DNA from: Cryoendolithus antarcticus
Lineage: Eukaryota > Ascomycota > Dothideomycetes > Cladosporiales > Cladosporiaceae
Assembly: GCA_002077065.1 (NCBI GenBank)
Contig: NAJO01000051.1
Location: 62,001-126,000 of the forward strand
Direction of reading: 5' to 3'
Length of the DNA: 64,000 nucleotides
Shown: positions 23,541 to 33,433 of the stretch, piece after piece
Position numbering within the stretch: position 1 is the stretch's first letter
Layout: each line of letters begins with the position of its first letter
Position numbers and translations under genes: made by a program
The notes under the pieces: generated by a model
What the model was told of the DNA's origin: nothing
The model's input: the letters and a program-made list of their open reading frames with translations, nothing else
Database searches by the model: none

Positions 23541-24476
23541 GATTATCTCAGAGACGGGATTACGAGAAACTTACATGACCGCCTTACCTTAGGTAATGAG
23601 GACCATATATACTCACTTCTCCCATCACCTACTTTGCAGCCCGCTCCATCTGATCCAGAATAGCATTATTTCCCGTCGCCCACGCCAAGGTATGTATAGA
23701 TGCACGATGTGACTACTGTTCGAGATCCCATCAATGTTATCGTTCCACAGCCCCGGCATCAATCATTGAGGGAGCCAGCCAACTCCCGAACGACCGCTGT
23801 GGTGAAGTGGATGGAGCGGTGGAGCACGTGGAGCAGCCTGACGGAAGTAGACAAGCACCCACAAGATGTCTGCCTCGCACCTCTTGTCACCGCAGTCGAG
23901 CTGGCTAGACTGCTGACTCCGCATAATGGTGGAACGACTTGCAGCTGCCAAGCGATTTCCACTGCACCTAGACCTATTCCTGTTGACTCATAGTTTGCTC
24001 ATCAGGTGAGCAGCAGCACTTTTGCGTCCCTATAAGGTCGAGCAGGCGAGAAGAGCGGGCTTTCACCAGAGTGCCGGTCCAAGAACATGACGACCGTTCC
24101 GGCCAGTCGGGTCTCACCCCGGTCCGCCTTTGGGTTTGTTGGCCAGTCCAAAATATTTTTACTCACAGTCGCGAGCCTATTCAGTTTTGCTTACTACGCA
24201 TGTAGTGATATCTTTGTGATGAAGGCGCAAAAGTGCAAGATTGGGGCGGGAAGGACGGGAAGCGACTCCGGTCGCAAACCCTCAACAATGCTACCAATCA
24301 TGGACACTTCTCTTCGATCTAGCATTAGCTAAAGGCATATCACACGGATGAGACGTATGAACGGTCCTATGCGTCACTTACAGATCGACCTCATGGCTTA
24401 CCCAGTCGCTCAGAGTATCAAACCCACGGGTCGCAGAGCTCGACTTCACCCTTGGTGATCCGGAGACGACTGCTCA
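23541..24476. other. Intergenic region upstream of the surface-protein gene
   Basis: 936 bp. It contains the TATA-like element of the minus-strand gene and no supported coding sequence. Several open frames on both strands overlap each other without motifs. Confidence 0.4.
23605..23611 (-). promoter_or_regulatory. TATA box of the surface-protein gene
   Basis: TATATAT on the minus strand about 65 nt upstream of the ATG at 23540, a typical distance for a highly expressed fungal gene. Confidence 0.5.
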
Positions 24477-25253
24477 ATGATGATGGTGATCAATCTTAAC
24501 GGGACCACCGCGGGCTCACCAAAGATGGCTAACGACGGCACTGCCTACGCTACCTTCAACGAGGTATACACTAAGCTGCAAACACTATACACAACGAAGG
24601 CGGCGACAATCTGCAGTCCTTTGTGCGAGGCGCCCTTCAGCTGCTCCGAAACCACGCATCCCAGCTGACAATTTGGCTAAGTTTGTCTTGCTCGACAGCA
24701 AGGGCGTGGGAACCCCCAGCAACATTGACGAAGTGTGGCAGGCATGTCAGGAGCTCAAGGAGATCGTGGATGCTGTGCTTGCGCCGAAGCACGATGGATT
24801 TCAGCCTGGAGTCCTCAAAGGCTACGAAGCAAGTGCTTTCCAGGCGGAAGAAAGCTATGACGAGCTTCTCGTAGTGGTGAAGCCTGGTATCAATAGCGCA
24901 GAGCCGGTAAATACGTCAATCGTGAGTACTCACACTGATTGTCACTGCCTGTTCTTTGCATGCTCACGGTTACATAGGAGTCACTGAACAGTCCAAACGA
25001 TCTAACCTCGATCCCCGGTCAGTCTGCACTTACGATTGAATCCCTTTCCGGAGAGCCCAGAGCTCCATCTGCTGCGCGACTCGACATCGTGCGAGCAGCA
25101 AAGGAAGCTGGCTACCACGATGAGCCCGGTAAACCGTCTGCGAAGCTCAAGGACCTCTTCGCAAAATCTGTCGAGCTGGGCTTTGGTGGCGACCAACCGT
25201 ACAAGAATCCAATGCTCAAGCGTACGAAGGACTCGACGGCTGCGAACCCTTGA
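24477..25253 (+). pseudogene. Decayed gene of unknown function with at least two frameshifts
   Basis: Coherent coding text runs through three frames. It begins with MANDGTAYATFNEVYTKLQ in the frame of 24477. It changes near 24590-24602 to GDNLQSFVRGALQLLRNHA, then near 24662-24670 to NLAKFVLLDSKGVGTPSN and onwards. A canonical 56-nt intron (24922-24977, GTGAGT...TAG) then joins a further 91 codons in phase, ending at 25251-25253. The frame changes occur within a few bases (for example in ACACAAC), too short for introns, so they look like small indels. A possible third shift near 25210 would continue into LRRLLKLCESFVQQ. The text is helical and charged. I do not recognise the family. Confidence 0.5.
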
Positions 25254-25790
25254 GACGACTCTTGAAGTTGTGTGAGAGCTTTGTACAGCAGTAAAGCGGC
25301 TTGTCGACGTTCTCAGACGAGATCGCAGCTAAACACTGTGAGTGAGAGTAGGCGAGGGCCAGGGTTTCGAGGAAAGGGCCAGGCTGCTTCACAAGACATC
25401 AATGTCTCAAGGTAAGCAGCACGCTGGTAGGATGGCCACTCCAGATCGAACGTGCACGGATTCGCTGACGTTGCCGCATTGTCAGTCTAGGACTGTACTT
25501 ATGCATTATTGGGAGCACGCGTTGAAAGCTCCTGTCGACACCTAGCTGCTTGTAATTGACTTGCCACGAGTTGACTGACGATCCCGTAGCGTCGATGGAG
25601 CGCGTTACAGAACTCATTGGAGATGTCGGAGTCACGCTGACTTCGCTCGATGGCAAATCTCTGTGTCGTGTAGTGAGCTTCAGATCAATCGCTTACCTAT
25701 CGAGACACAATATGCATGAGCATTCAAACATACATGGTCAATGAGTTCACCTCAGCTCTCCAAATCGACAGCCGCTCATTGCGCTTATAT
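25254..25790. other. Region between decayed gene and Dabb gene
   Basis: Fragments with splice-like signals (GTAAGC at about 25415, branch-plus-CAG near 25485, CCCGTAG near 25590) and short coherent text such as MERVTELIGDVGVTL suggest further exon remnants of the upstream decayed locus. No intact gene can be assembled. Confidence 0.3.
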
Positions 25791-26306
25791 TCAAAGCTTC
25801 GCCTCCGGCCACTCCCCTTCGGTGACAATAGTCATCACATCACCCACCCTGACTTTGCCCGTCGTCTCCTGCCCAAACGTCAGCTCAGTCCCTCAAATCG
25901 ACCTCAGCCCTTCCCCACTCCGTTACACATGGACCCCATCCCATCCCCATCCCCTCGCAATTGCATAATCGAGCAAGACTGACCTTCAGCTTCTTATGTG
26001 CCGGACAGTCTTTATCGTAGAAATCATGGTCCGCGTGATTTTCAAAGATACTCTGGGACATGACCGTGAAGCCGTGACTGAGCGGACTCCTCGTGTTCAA
26101 CACAGGCCGTACGACATTCGAAACCACATATGGCCGACCATCCTGGAAGGAAGGAATGTCAGTGAAAAGTTCAATGCTGGCTAGGTGAAGGTGAGACAAG
26201 AAACCTTCACGGCCGTGCTACGCAGCGTCTCGTAGGCCTTGAGAACCAGCTCAATGTCAGTCTGCTTGGGGACTTTGAAGAGGGTGATGCGTTTCATGAA
26301 CGTCAT
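25791..26306 (-). CDS. Stress-responsive A/B-barrel (Dabb) domain protein
   Basis: A small ferredoxin-like dimeric alpha-beta barrel protein; members act in stress responses or as small-molecule-binding or cyclase-like proteins. The gene appears only after splicing. Exon 1 is 26306-26205 (MTFMKRITLFKVPKQ, ELVLKAYETL), exon 2 is 26142-25984 (DGRPYVVSN, LNTRSPLSHGFTVMSQS, DHDFYDKDCPAHKKLK) and exon 3 is 25868-25791 (VRVGDVMTIVTEGEW), about 112 aa. HDFYDKDCPAHKKL matches the Dabb core motif DRDYYxxxDPAHxxF. Intron 1 uses a weak donor (GTTTCT, or GTGAAG six bases earlier). Intron 2 is 115 nt with donor GTCAGT, and an alternative acceptor near 25885 would add about five residues. Function beyond the fold is unknown. 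Confidence 0.75.
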
Positions 26307-26686
26307 TGCGAACGGATATCAATGTCGTCGTATATCAGGGACCAAGCTATACGCTGATGAGACGGTCACCAAGACACTAGGTCATGATATGGACGGAAAA
26401 GAGCGACACTATCGGTTTGTGTGCATGTATGCTCCATGTATGCCAGTGTACATTACCAATGCCATGGAGTTAGAAGCACCGAGGTCGCTGAAGTCAAATC
26501 CAGTCATCGCGGATACTGCGGGTTGAACTCCATAACCCTACACAGTGCGAAGCGTGTAAGGTCAATGATTATGGCCCTGGGGTCAAAGCAGGACGCGCGG
26601 GAGGCCGGAGGCAAGCTAATTGGACAACGGAAGCGCTGCAAAAGCTACTGAACATATGTACACTCCCACTTTTCAATCCCAGCTGA
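26307..26686. other. Intergenic region, Dabb promoter and nuo-49 terminator
   Basis: 380 bp between two minus-strand genes. No other gene or clear promoter element is visible. Confidence 0.4.
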
Positions 26687-28163
26687 CTACCGATCCACCT
26701 CGCCAAACACTAGATCCATCGTGCCGATGATAGCCACCGCATCAGCCAACAAATGGCCCCTCGAGATCTGATCGAAACAACTCAAGTGTGCGAAACCAGG
26801 TGCCCTGATCTTACACCTATACGGCCGCTCACTCCCATCACTCACAACGAAAACGCCCATCTCGCCCTTTGGCGCCTCGATAGCGCTGTAAGTCTCTCCT
26901 GGCGGAACAGTGTAGCCCTTGCTAAACAGCAAGAAATGATGAATCAACGCCTCCATATTCTCCTTCATAGCCGCGCGCGGCGGTGGAGCGATCTTGTAGT
27001 CTTCCACCTTAATCGGACCAGTAGGCATCTTATTCAAACACTGATGGATGATCCGCAGCGATTGCCGGAACTCTTCCATGCGACAGAGGTAGCGGTCGTA
27101 GCAGTCTCCGTGGACACCTACGGGGACGTCGAACTCGACTTGGTCGTAGGCGTCGTAGGGCTGTGATTTGCGGATGTCCCAGGGGATGCCGGAGCCGCGG
27201 AGCATGACGCCGGAGAAGGAGTAGTTCAGAGCGTCTGCGGCGGAAACGACACCGATGCCCTTTGTTCGGCCGATCCAGATTCGGTTGTCGGTCAAGAGCT
27301 CCTCGGTCTCGTCGATTCGGTCGCCGAATTGGGTGGCCCATTGGTAGATGTCGTCCAGCAGACCCACGGGCAAATCTTGGGAGACGCCGCCGGGGCGGAC
27401 GTACGCGGCGTGCAGGCGCGCGCCAGAGACACGTTCGTAGAATTCCTGCGGAATGTCAGTGCCGATCTCACATCATCATTGCTCTGTCACCCACCATCAA
27501 CTTCTCACGCTCTTCAAACCCCCACAAGAACGGCGTAAGAGCACCAACATCCATAGCATGTGACAAGATAGACATGAGATGGTTCAAGATTCTCGTGATC
27601 TCACCAAACAGCGTCCGAATCCACTTCGCCCGCTCCGGCACCTCGATATTCAGCAACTTCTCCACAGCCAGCGAGAAGCACTGCTCGTTCGTCATCATGG
27701 AGACATAGTCCAGACGGTCGAAGTATGGCAGTGCTTGCAGGTACGTCTTATACTCGATCAACTTCTCCGTGCCTCTGTGTAGGAGCCCCACGTGCGGGTC
27801 GGCGCGAATGATCTCCTCGCCATTGAGCTCAAGGATCAGTCGTAGCACGCCGTGAGCGGCGGGATGTTGTGGGCCGAAGTTGACTGTGTAGTGGCGGATC
27901 TTTCGCTGGTCTACGGAGCCGGATGTCTCATCCAGTTCACTGAGCGTGGCATCGGGATTTGTGGGTTGACCGAAGCTGGGGTCTACAGGGACCAGACGTG
28001 TGGCGTGGTTCTCTATCGGCTGTGCGAGCTTTCGTGCGGGTGTGGAGGAGAGTGCTCGGAGCTGTGTGTGTGGGCGGAGGGGGGTGGTGGCGAGGCGCGA
28101 TTGGGGGTGACGGCACGCTCGCTTGGCCGTGTTGGCCGCGAGGCGGGTGAAAGGGGCTGACAT
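26687..28163 (-). CDS. nuo-49: NADH:ubiquinone oxidoreductase 49 kDa subunit (NDUFS2/NuoD), mitochondrial
   Basis: A core subunit of respiratory complex I, lining the quinone-binding pocket next to the N2 cluster subunit. Exons are 28163-27495 and 27445-26687 with a 49-nt intron (GTGGGT...CAG, branch CTGAC), 475 aa. The first 50 residues are Arg/Ala/Ser/Thr-rich and contain [10 protein letters not shown], a mitochondrial presequence. Family motifs are [15 protein letters not shown] (the quinone-site loop with its His), [38 protein letters not shown] and the C-terminal [12 protein letters not shown], which is the usual end of the protein. All are intact. It is divergent from RPC40 across 322 bp. 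Confidence 0.97.
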
Positions 28164-28485
28164 TGTGTTGTCAGTCCTCTTGTGCGGTACAGACTCGCTA
28201 TCCGCTAGGTGCTGGTGGAGCGGAGAGGTGGTGGCGTGGAGACTCGCAGCTTCCTCGCAATGGATGGTGGTGTGTCGATGATGCCTTTCGAATCAGGTGC
28301 ACGCTGATTGGCTGTGGAGGAGAGCCTCACTGGCTTGGCAGCAGATCTGCTTCCCCACGTTTCGAGCTCGCGGCTCTGAACTTTTTCGAGGTTCGTGCAT
28401 GGACATGGTGGTCAGGCAGGAATAATCTTAATCAGGGCAGCGCAGTGAAGGGAGGCAGTCGCAATCTTCACAGATCCAACCAGTC
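28164..28485. promoter_or_regulatory. Divergent promoter, nuo-49 / RPC40
   Basis: 322 bp between two divergent housekeeping start codons; a compact bidirectional promoter is expected. No TATA box was seen. Confidence 0.5.
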
Positions 28486-29655
28486 ATGCCCACAGCATGG
28501 GGCCCGCTCACGGATGAGCAGTTGGAGGAGCGGCGCATCGTGGGTATCAACGCCGAGACCGTCACTCATACCTCAGCCAACGACATCCCCGGCCATTACG
28601 GACCTCAGCAAGACGACACATGGGACCTGGACCGCTTCACAGAGCAGCTCAAAGTCGACTTCTACCAGAATGAGCCATACGATGCTGTCTTCTCATTGGT
28701 CGGAGTAGATGCAAGTATAGCCAATGCTTTCAGGCGCATACTGGTTGCTGAAGTGCCCACACTCGCTATCGAGGATGTCTTCGTCTTCAACAATACCTCA
28801 ATCATCCAGGATGAAGTGCTAGCACACAGACTCGGCCTCATACCTCTCACTGGGGGTGAAGAAGGTCTACAATGGATGCGCTGGTTCCGGAAGCCTCCAC
28901 CAAAGGATGACTACGCTGCACAAGCCACATTTGAGGAAGAAGGCCACGACCCGAGTGAGAGCGTGCCGAGCGACTACAACACCGTCGTCATGACTCTGGA
29001 CGTGGAGTGCCGCTGGGCGACCACGGAGTTGGACGGACGAGACGGCAAAGCGCTGGCCAAGGCAGGTAGTACAGACCCCGAGGAGCGGTATGTGAACACC
29101 AACGTCTTCGCGCGGGATCTAGTGTTCGAGCCGCAGGGAGGGCAAGAAAAGCTGTTTGCTGGGGAGAATAGGATCAGACCAACAAACCCAGACATCCTCA
29201 TCGCGAAGCTGCGACCCGGTCAGAAGATTCACGTTCGAGTACACTGCATCAAAGGTATCGGTGCCGATCACGCCAAGTTCTCTCCCGTTGCCACAGCATC
29301 TTATCGCCTTCTTCCCAAAATCGAGATCAAGGAGCCAATCCTCGACGCAGACGCCAAAAAGTTCGCTCGCTGTTTCCCTCGAGGCGTGATTGAGATTGTC
29401 GACGATGCCAAGACTGGCAGGAAGAAGGCTGTGGTCAAGGACACGATGAAAGACACAGTCAGTAGGGAGTGCTTGCGACATCCGGAGTTTGTGGACAAGG
29501 TCAAGCTGGGGAGGTACAGGGACCACTTCATTTTCAGTGTGGAGAGCACGGGGCAGATTCGGAGTGACGAGCTGTTCTTGGACTCGGTGAGGTTGCTGAA
29601 GGCGAAGAGTGAGAGGTTCAAGAGGCATCTGGACGATCTGGAGGAAGGGAGGTGA
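28486..29655 (+). CDS. RPC40: RNA polymerase I and III subunit AC40
   Basis: The alpha-like subunit shared by RNA polymerases I and III, which dimerises with AC19 to nucleate enzyme assembly in the nucleus. It is a single exon of 389 aa. The alpha motif NAFRRILVAEVPTLAIEDV and IIQDEVLAHRLGLIPL are diagnostic of the alpha/Rpb3/AC40 family. KIHVRVHCIKGIGADHAKFSPVATASYRLLP is the AC40-type continuation of the second domain (residues quoted in part). C-terminal IFSVESTGQ and LFLDSVRLLKAK fit the dimerisation helices. The ATG at 28486 starts directly after a stop-containing leader. The length is close to the yeast protein with a longer N-terminus. Confidence 0.95.
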   Translation: MPTAWGPLTDEQLEERRIVGINAETVTHTSANDIPGHYGPQQDDTWDLDRFTEQLKVDFYQNEPYDAVFSLVGVDASIANAFRRILVAEVPTLAIEDVFVFNNTSIIQDEVLAHRLGLIPLTGGEEGLQWMRWFRKPPPKDDYAAQATFEEEGHDPSESVPSDYNTVVMTLDVECRWATTELDGRDGKALAKAGSTDPEERYVNTNVFARDLVFEPQGGQEKLFAGENRIRPTNPDILIAKLRPGQKIHVRVHCIKGIGADHAKFSPVATASYRLLPKIEIKEPILDADAKKFARCFPRGVIEIVDDAKTGRKKAVVKDTMKDTVSRECLRHPEFVDKVKLGRYRDHFIFSVESTGQIRSDELFLDSVRLLKAKSERFKRHLDDLEEGR

Positions 29656-30310
29656 GGAGGTCTGACGCAGAAGATGAATGATCACGGTAGCAAGGGCAGG
29701 CTTTTGCCCAGCACGAAAGCAGCATGGATCAGTCCACGCATTCCAACGCTGTGTACGATCTGGAATCTATGTCTACGGCCACGCACAACCGGCCGGTCAT
29801 GAAATTCCCAGCGCCACAGTACGACACGCGGCGAGGACTGGCGACAGACATTTGCTCTGCCAGCACGCAACGGCTGTAGACAGCTCGAGCCCAAGCTGCG
29901 CGAAGCACTGCCGCGCGGAGCCTATGGCGCACGCTGTCTGCAGCCCACAGACTCGGCGTCACGGTGCTCGGCACTCCGGATCGGACGAGCTCGCGCTTAT
30001 ATGGAGATGACGGAACGCGAAGGAGTGTTGGGAATAGGCAGGCGTGGTGACAGTGTAGGTAAGACAGAGACTGGGTGTACATGAAAAGTGTCATGTACAG
30101 GGCTCGGGATACCATGACTTGACCTACTCGTCACAAAGTCTCGTAGGATTCGCTGAGCATGCTCGAGCTGTGTGAGGATGGGCAGTACATGTAGTTGCGT
30201 AATTGAGTCCGTGCATCCAACTTTCACCACTCTGCTAGTATTGGCATGCATACACACTCTCTCGTCCCACCGACGATCCCGTGCATATATTGACCGTCAC
30301 GTCCTCAAGC
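29656..30310. other. Convergent intergenic region, RPC40 / sugar porter
   Basis: 655 bp between two stop codons. The overlapping open frames on both strands have no motifs. Nothing else was recognised. Confidence 0.4.
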
Positions 30311-32046
30311 TTATTGCTGATACGCCTTCTCCTCATGCCCAATACTCTTCTTCCTCATAGCCACCCCCTCGAGATCAACAAGACTAGCCTTGCGATCCGC
30401 GCCAGCCACATCCCTAACCTCCTGAAAGCTGACCGTAGGCACAAACCCCTTGCTCTGCCACGCCTTGCCGACCTTCGCATACAGCTCGTCAACCTGCTCC
30501 AGCGACAAACCCTTCGTCTCGTAGATCATAGCCCAGACGAAGAAAGTGCAGATGAAGCAGAAGCCGCCCCAGACGAAGAAGACTTTCGCCTGCAGATTGG
30601 CATTGCCGGGCCCATCGTTGACCATGTAGGGGGTGGCGTAGGCGATGGCCCAATTTAGGAGCCAGTTGGAGGCTGTGGTCATGGAGAGGGATTTGGCGCG
30701 GACTTTGAGCGGGAAGATCTCGCCGGTTACGACCCAGGCGCAGGGACCCCTGTATTGCGATTACGGTTAGCAAGCGCGTCTTGTCGTCACAGAGGACGTG
30801 CAAGTGTAGTGGGGGATAGGTACCAAGAGCAGGCGAAGAAGAAGATGTAGATGCAAATGAACGCAATCAGCGCATTTTGCGCCACCTGGTTCTCGGTGCC
30901 AACGCCAGTGCCCACGCCAGCAACGATGAATTGGCAGACGGCCATCCCAACGGCGCCGAAGAGCAGTAGGGGCCGACGACCCCACGCTTCGACCATGTAA
31001 AGACCGGGGAACGTGGAGCCAGTATTGACCGCAGAGGTGATCATGGAAACGACAAACGAGTTCTTGAACCCCGCGTTCGTGAAGAAAGAAGTGCCGTAGT
31101 AGAAGATGAAATTCCTAGATCATTGTTGTCAGTCGATATGCTTGGGGAGGTGATGGATCGACACTCACACGCCGGTCAACTGCTGCAGCGCTTGCAAGCC
31201 ACATCCAGTCGCCAGCCGCTTGCCCAAGGACCCCTTAAAGCAGTCCAGATACGACGCCTTACCAAGCGTAAGCTCGTACTCGTGGTTCGCGGTAATTTCT
31301 GCCAGCTCTTCCACCAGCGCCGGGTGATCGACGTCCAGACGCCTCAGCGTTGAGAGCGCTTTGGCAGCCTGCTCTGGCTTATTGCGCTTGATCCACATGC
31401 GCGGAGTATCGGGTAGCAGGAGCATGCCAAAGAAAAGGATGAGCGCCCAGGCGAATTGCACGGCGATGGGGATGCGGTAGCTGCCTGTGTCCTTGCGGTC
31501 CTTGGTGGAGTTATTTACAATCGCGGCGAGGAGTAGCCCGATGGTGATGGCTAGCTGATAGGTGCCGACGATAGTGCCGCGGATCCATTTTGGGGCCGTC
31601 TCGGATTGGTATAACGGTATGATGGCACTAATCATGCCCACGCCATAGCCGGCGAAGAAGCGGCCGGCGACGAACATGGGTATCGCGGTCGCGGCTGTTT
31701 GGAGGATCACACCAACGGTGAAGACGACAATCGAGACCATGAGACCAATTCTGCGGCCGAAGAAGTCCGCGGTGGGTGCTGCCGTCAGGGCGCCGAAGAA
31801 GGTGCCGGCGGAGAGGATCGACACAATCTCGGAGGACTGCGAGGCTGTGATGTCCAGCATTCCATCTTTCTTGTTGATGTAGCCGGTGGAGAAGTGGTCG
31901 CGCCAGTACTTATTGGCGAGAATGCCACCAATTGTTCCTGTGTCGTAGCCGAAGAGCACGCCGCCAAAGGCTACGAACAGGCCGACGACGATGGCTGGCC
32001 ATGCTTTGCCAGGCGTGCCTGGTGGAGGCCGGATTGCAAGACCCAT
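30311..32046 (-). CDS. MFS hexose transporter
   Basis: A sugar porter of 535 aa with 12 membrane spans, similar to fungal high-affinity glucose/xylose transporters. Exons are 32046-31169, 31114-30824 and 30749-30311. The introns are 54 nt (GTGAGT, branch CTGAC) and 74 nt (GTACCT, branch CTAAC). Family motifs in order are GGVLFGYDTGTIGGI, DFFGRRIGLM, FAGYGVGMISAIIPLYQSE, PDTPRMWIKRNK, LQALQQLTGVNFIFYYG (the QQxxGxNxxxYY sugar-binding motif, rebuilt across intron 1), GRRPLLLFG, and GPCAWVVTGEIFPLKVRAK (across intron 2). The ending YETKGLSLEQVDELY is also characteristic. A good TATA box lies 132 nt upstream. The substrate is inferred only to hexose/pentose level. Confidence 0.93.
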
Positions 32047-33433
32047 GTTGTGCTGTCTGTGCTAGGTGATAGCAATGTAGCGTGGAGAGGGGAAAGGAGG
32101 GCGAGAGATGCTGACCAAAGATATGGACGAGGAAGCAAAGCCCACTGGACTTACCACATCACCGGATACATCGGCCTCTTATATACATTACATGGCCTTG
32201 TAGAAGCCAGCCCCAAACATCTCCATGCCTCGCCCACATGTCGTGTGCGTGGTTGCGGGGAGAGCTGTGGCACTGTGCTCGAGTCGTCATCGGGCCTTCT
32301 GTGCTAGTGCCGTAAGGCCAGCCAGTCCATGGCGTCCAATCTGACTTAGTCGAACCGAAGCACTACCTTATGGGAGCTCCCCTCGTCTCCCGTGTGGAGA
32401 TCTACGGAAAGGGTTATGCGGCTCTGGGGCTTTGGCTTCGTCTGATAACCTTATGCCTCGTGAACTCGTTGGCGAATGTAAGGCGGTGGTATCAGATCAC
32501 ACAGCATATTGCATCCGAGACTTGTGATCCACCGAGGTGTGCGCGTCACCACTACTTTCATTCAGTCTGATGGCGCCGTTGTGCGTCATCTCATAGGCCG
32601 GCATTTAGCGATACTGCGATTGAGGACCGAGCCCTCAGAAGCCCTGGCAAGCCCACGCAAGCTGCGACAAGCCACCCTAGACCGGACTCTAGACATGCAT
32701 GAATGTCAACCGATCCGCTTGCACAACGCTTGCGTTCGGGGTGACTTGCGGGGTATCTGACAGTGTGCGTGCATGACACCGCAGTCAGGCCGTGGACGGC
32801 GGCATTGATTTTGCTACGTGCATCGAATCAGCCCTGGGCCTGACGGTGTGATCGCCTTCACCCTAATGCGATTGACGTCTAGGCAGACGGTGAATTCTTC
32901 CATGCATTAATGGGCTTTCCAGAGCCCGCCACGCGCGAGTCCGGTTGAGGAACATCGCTGTGATTACACAGAGCGCACTCGAGAGGTTATCGACAAGGAG
33001 ACTTCCGATGTGGCGCACGGTCCGGCGATCGGAAAGTGGAGATCATTTCGCTTGGCGTGCCTTGTGATGTCTTTGTGGAGACGACACTCGAAATAAAGAA
33101 GAAAGTGTGCGAAAGCGATGGAGAATGGCGAGGCCACGAAATGCACGGATCAAGCAGCGATAGTGAGATCTCCAGTTTGTCTCGGCTTCACCGAAAGTCT
33201 GAACGTTGCGGTGTACGGCGAGTAACAACTCGTGCGTCTGCAATGAACAGAATACTGCGTAGATGTTGACAAGAGAGGCAGGAAACATGTGCTCGGCTTG
33301 GACTGTCATGGACATGGCCGGAACGCGATTCACTCCTTGAGCAAGCTGGAAGGAGCATCAACGACGAGCCAGACGGTTGGAGAACAGGAGAGCAGAGCTC
33401 GTATTAAATCTTCCAGCCACACGGCCACCAAAT
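32047..33433. other. Long intergenic region
   Basis: 1.39 kb from the transporter start to the NOP14 stop. Apart from the TATA box near 32178 I see nothing supportable. The open frames are short, overlap on both strands, and lack motifs. Confidence 0.4.
32178..32185 (-). promoter_or_regulatory. TATA box of the hexose transporter gene
   Basis: TATATAAG on the minus strand, 132 nt upstream of the ATG at 32046, consistent with a regulated transporter gene having a leader of about 100 nt. Confidence 0.55.

Noticed and set aside
32509..33333. Several 60-95 codon open frames upstream of the hexose transporter
   Set aside because: They overlap on opposite strands, have no motifs, and show no splice structure.
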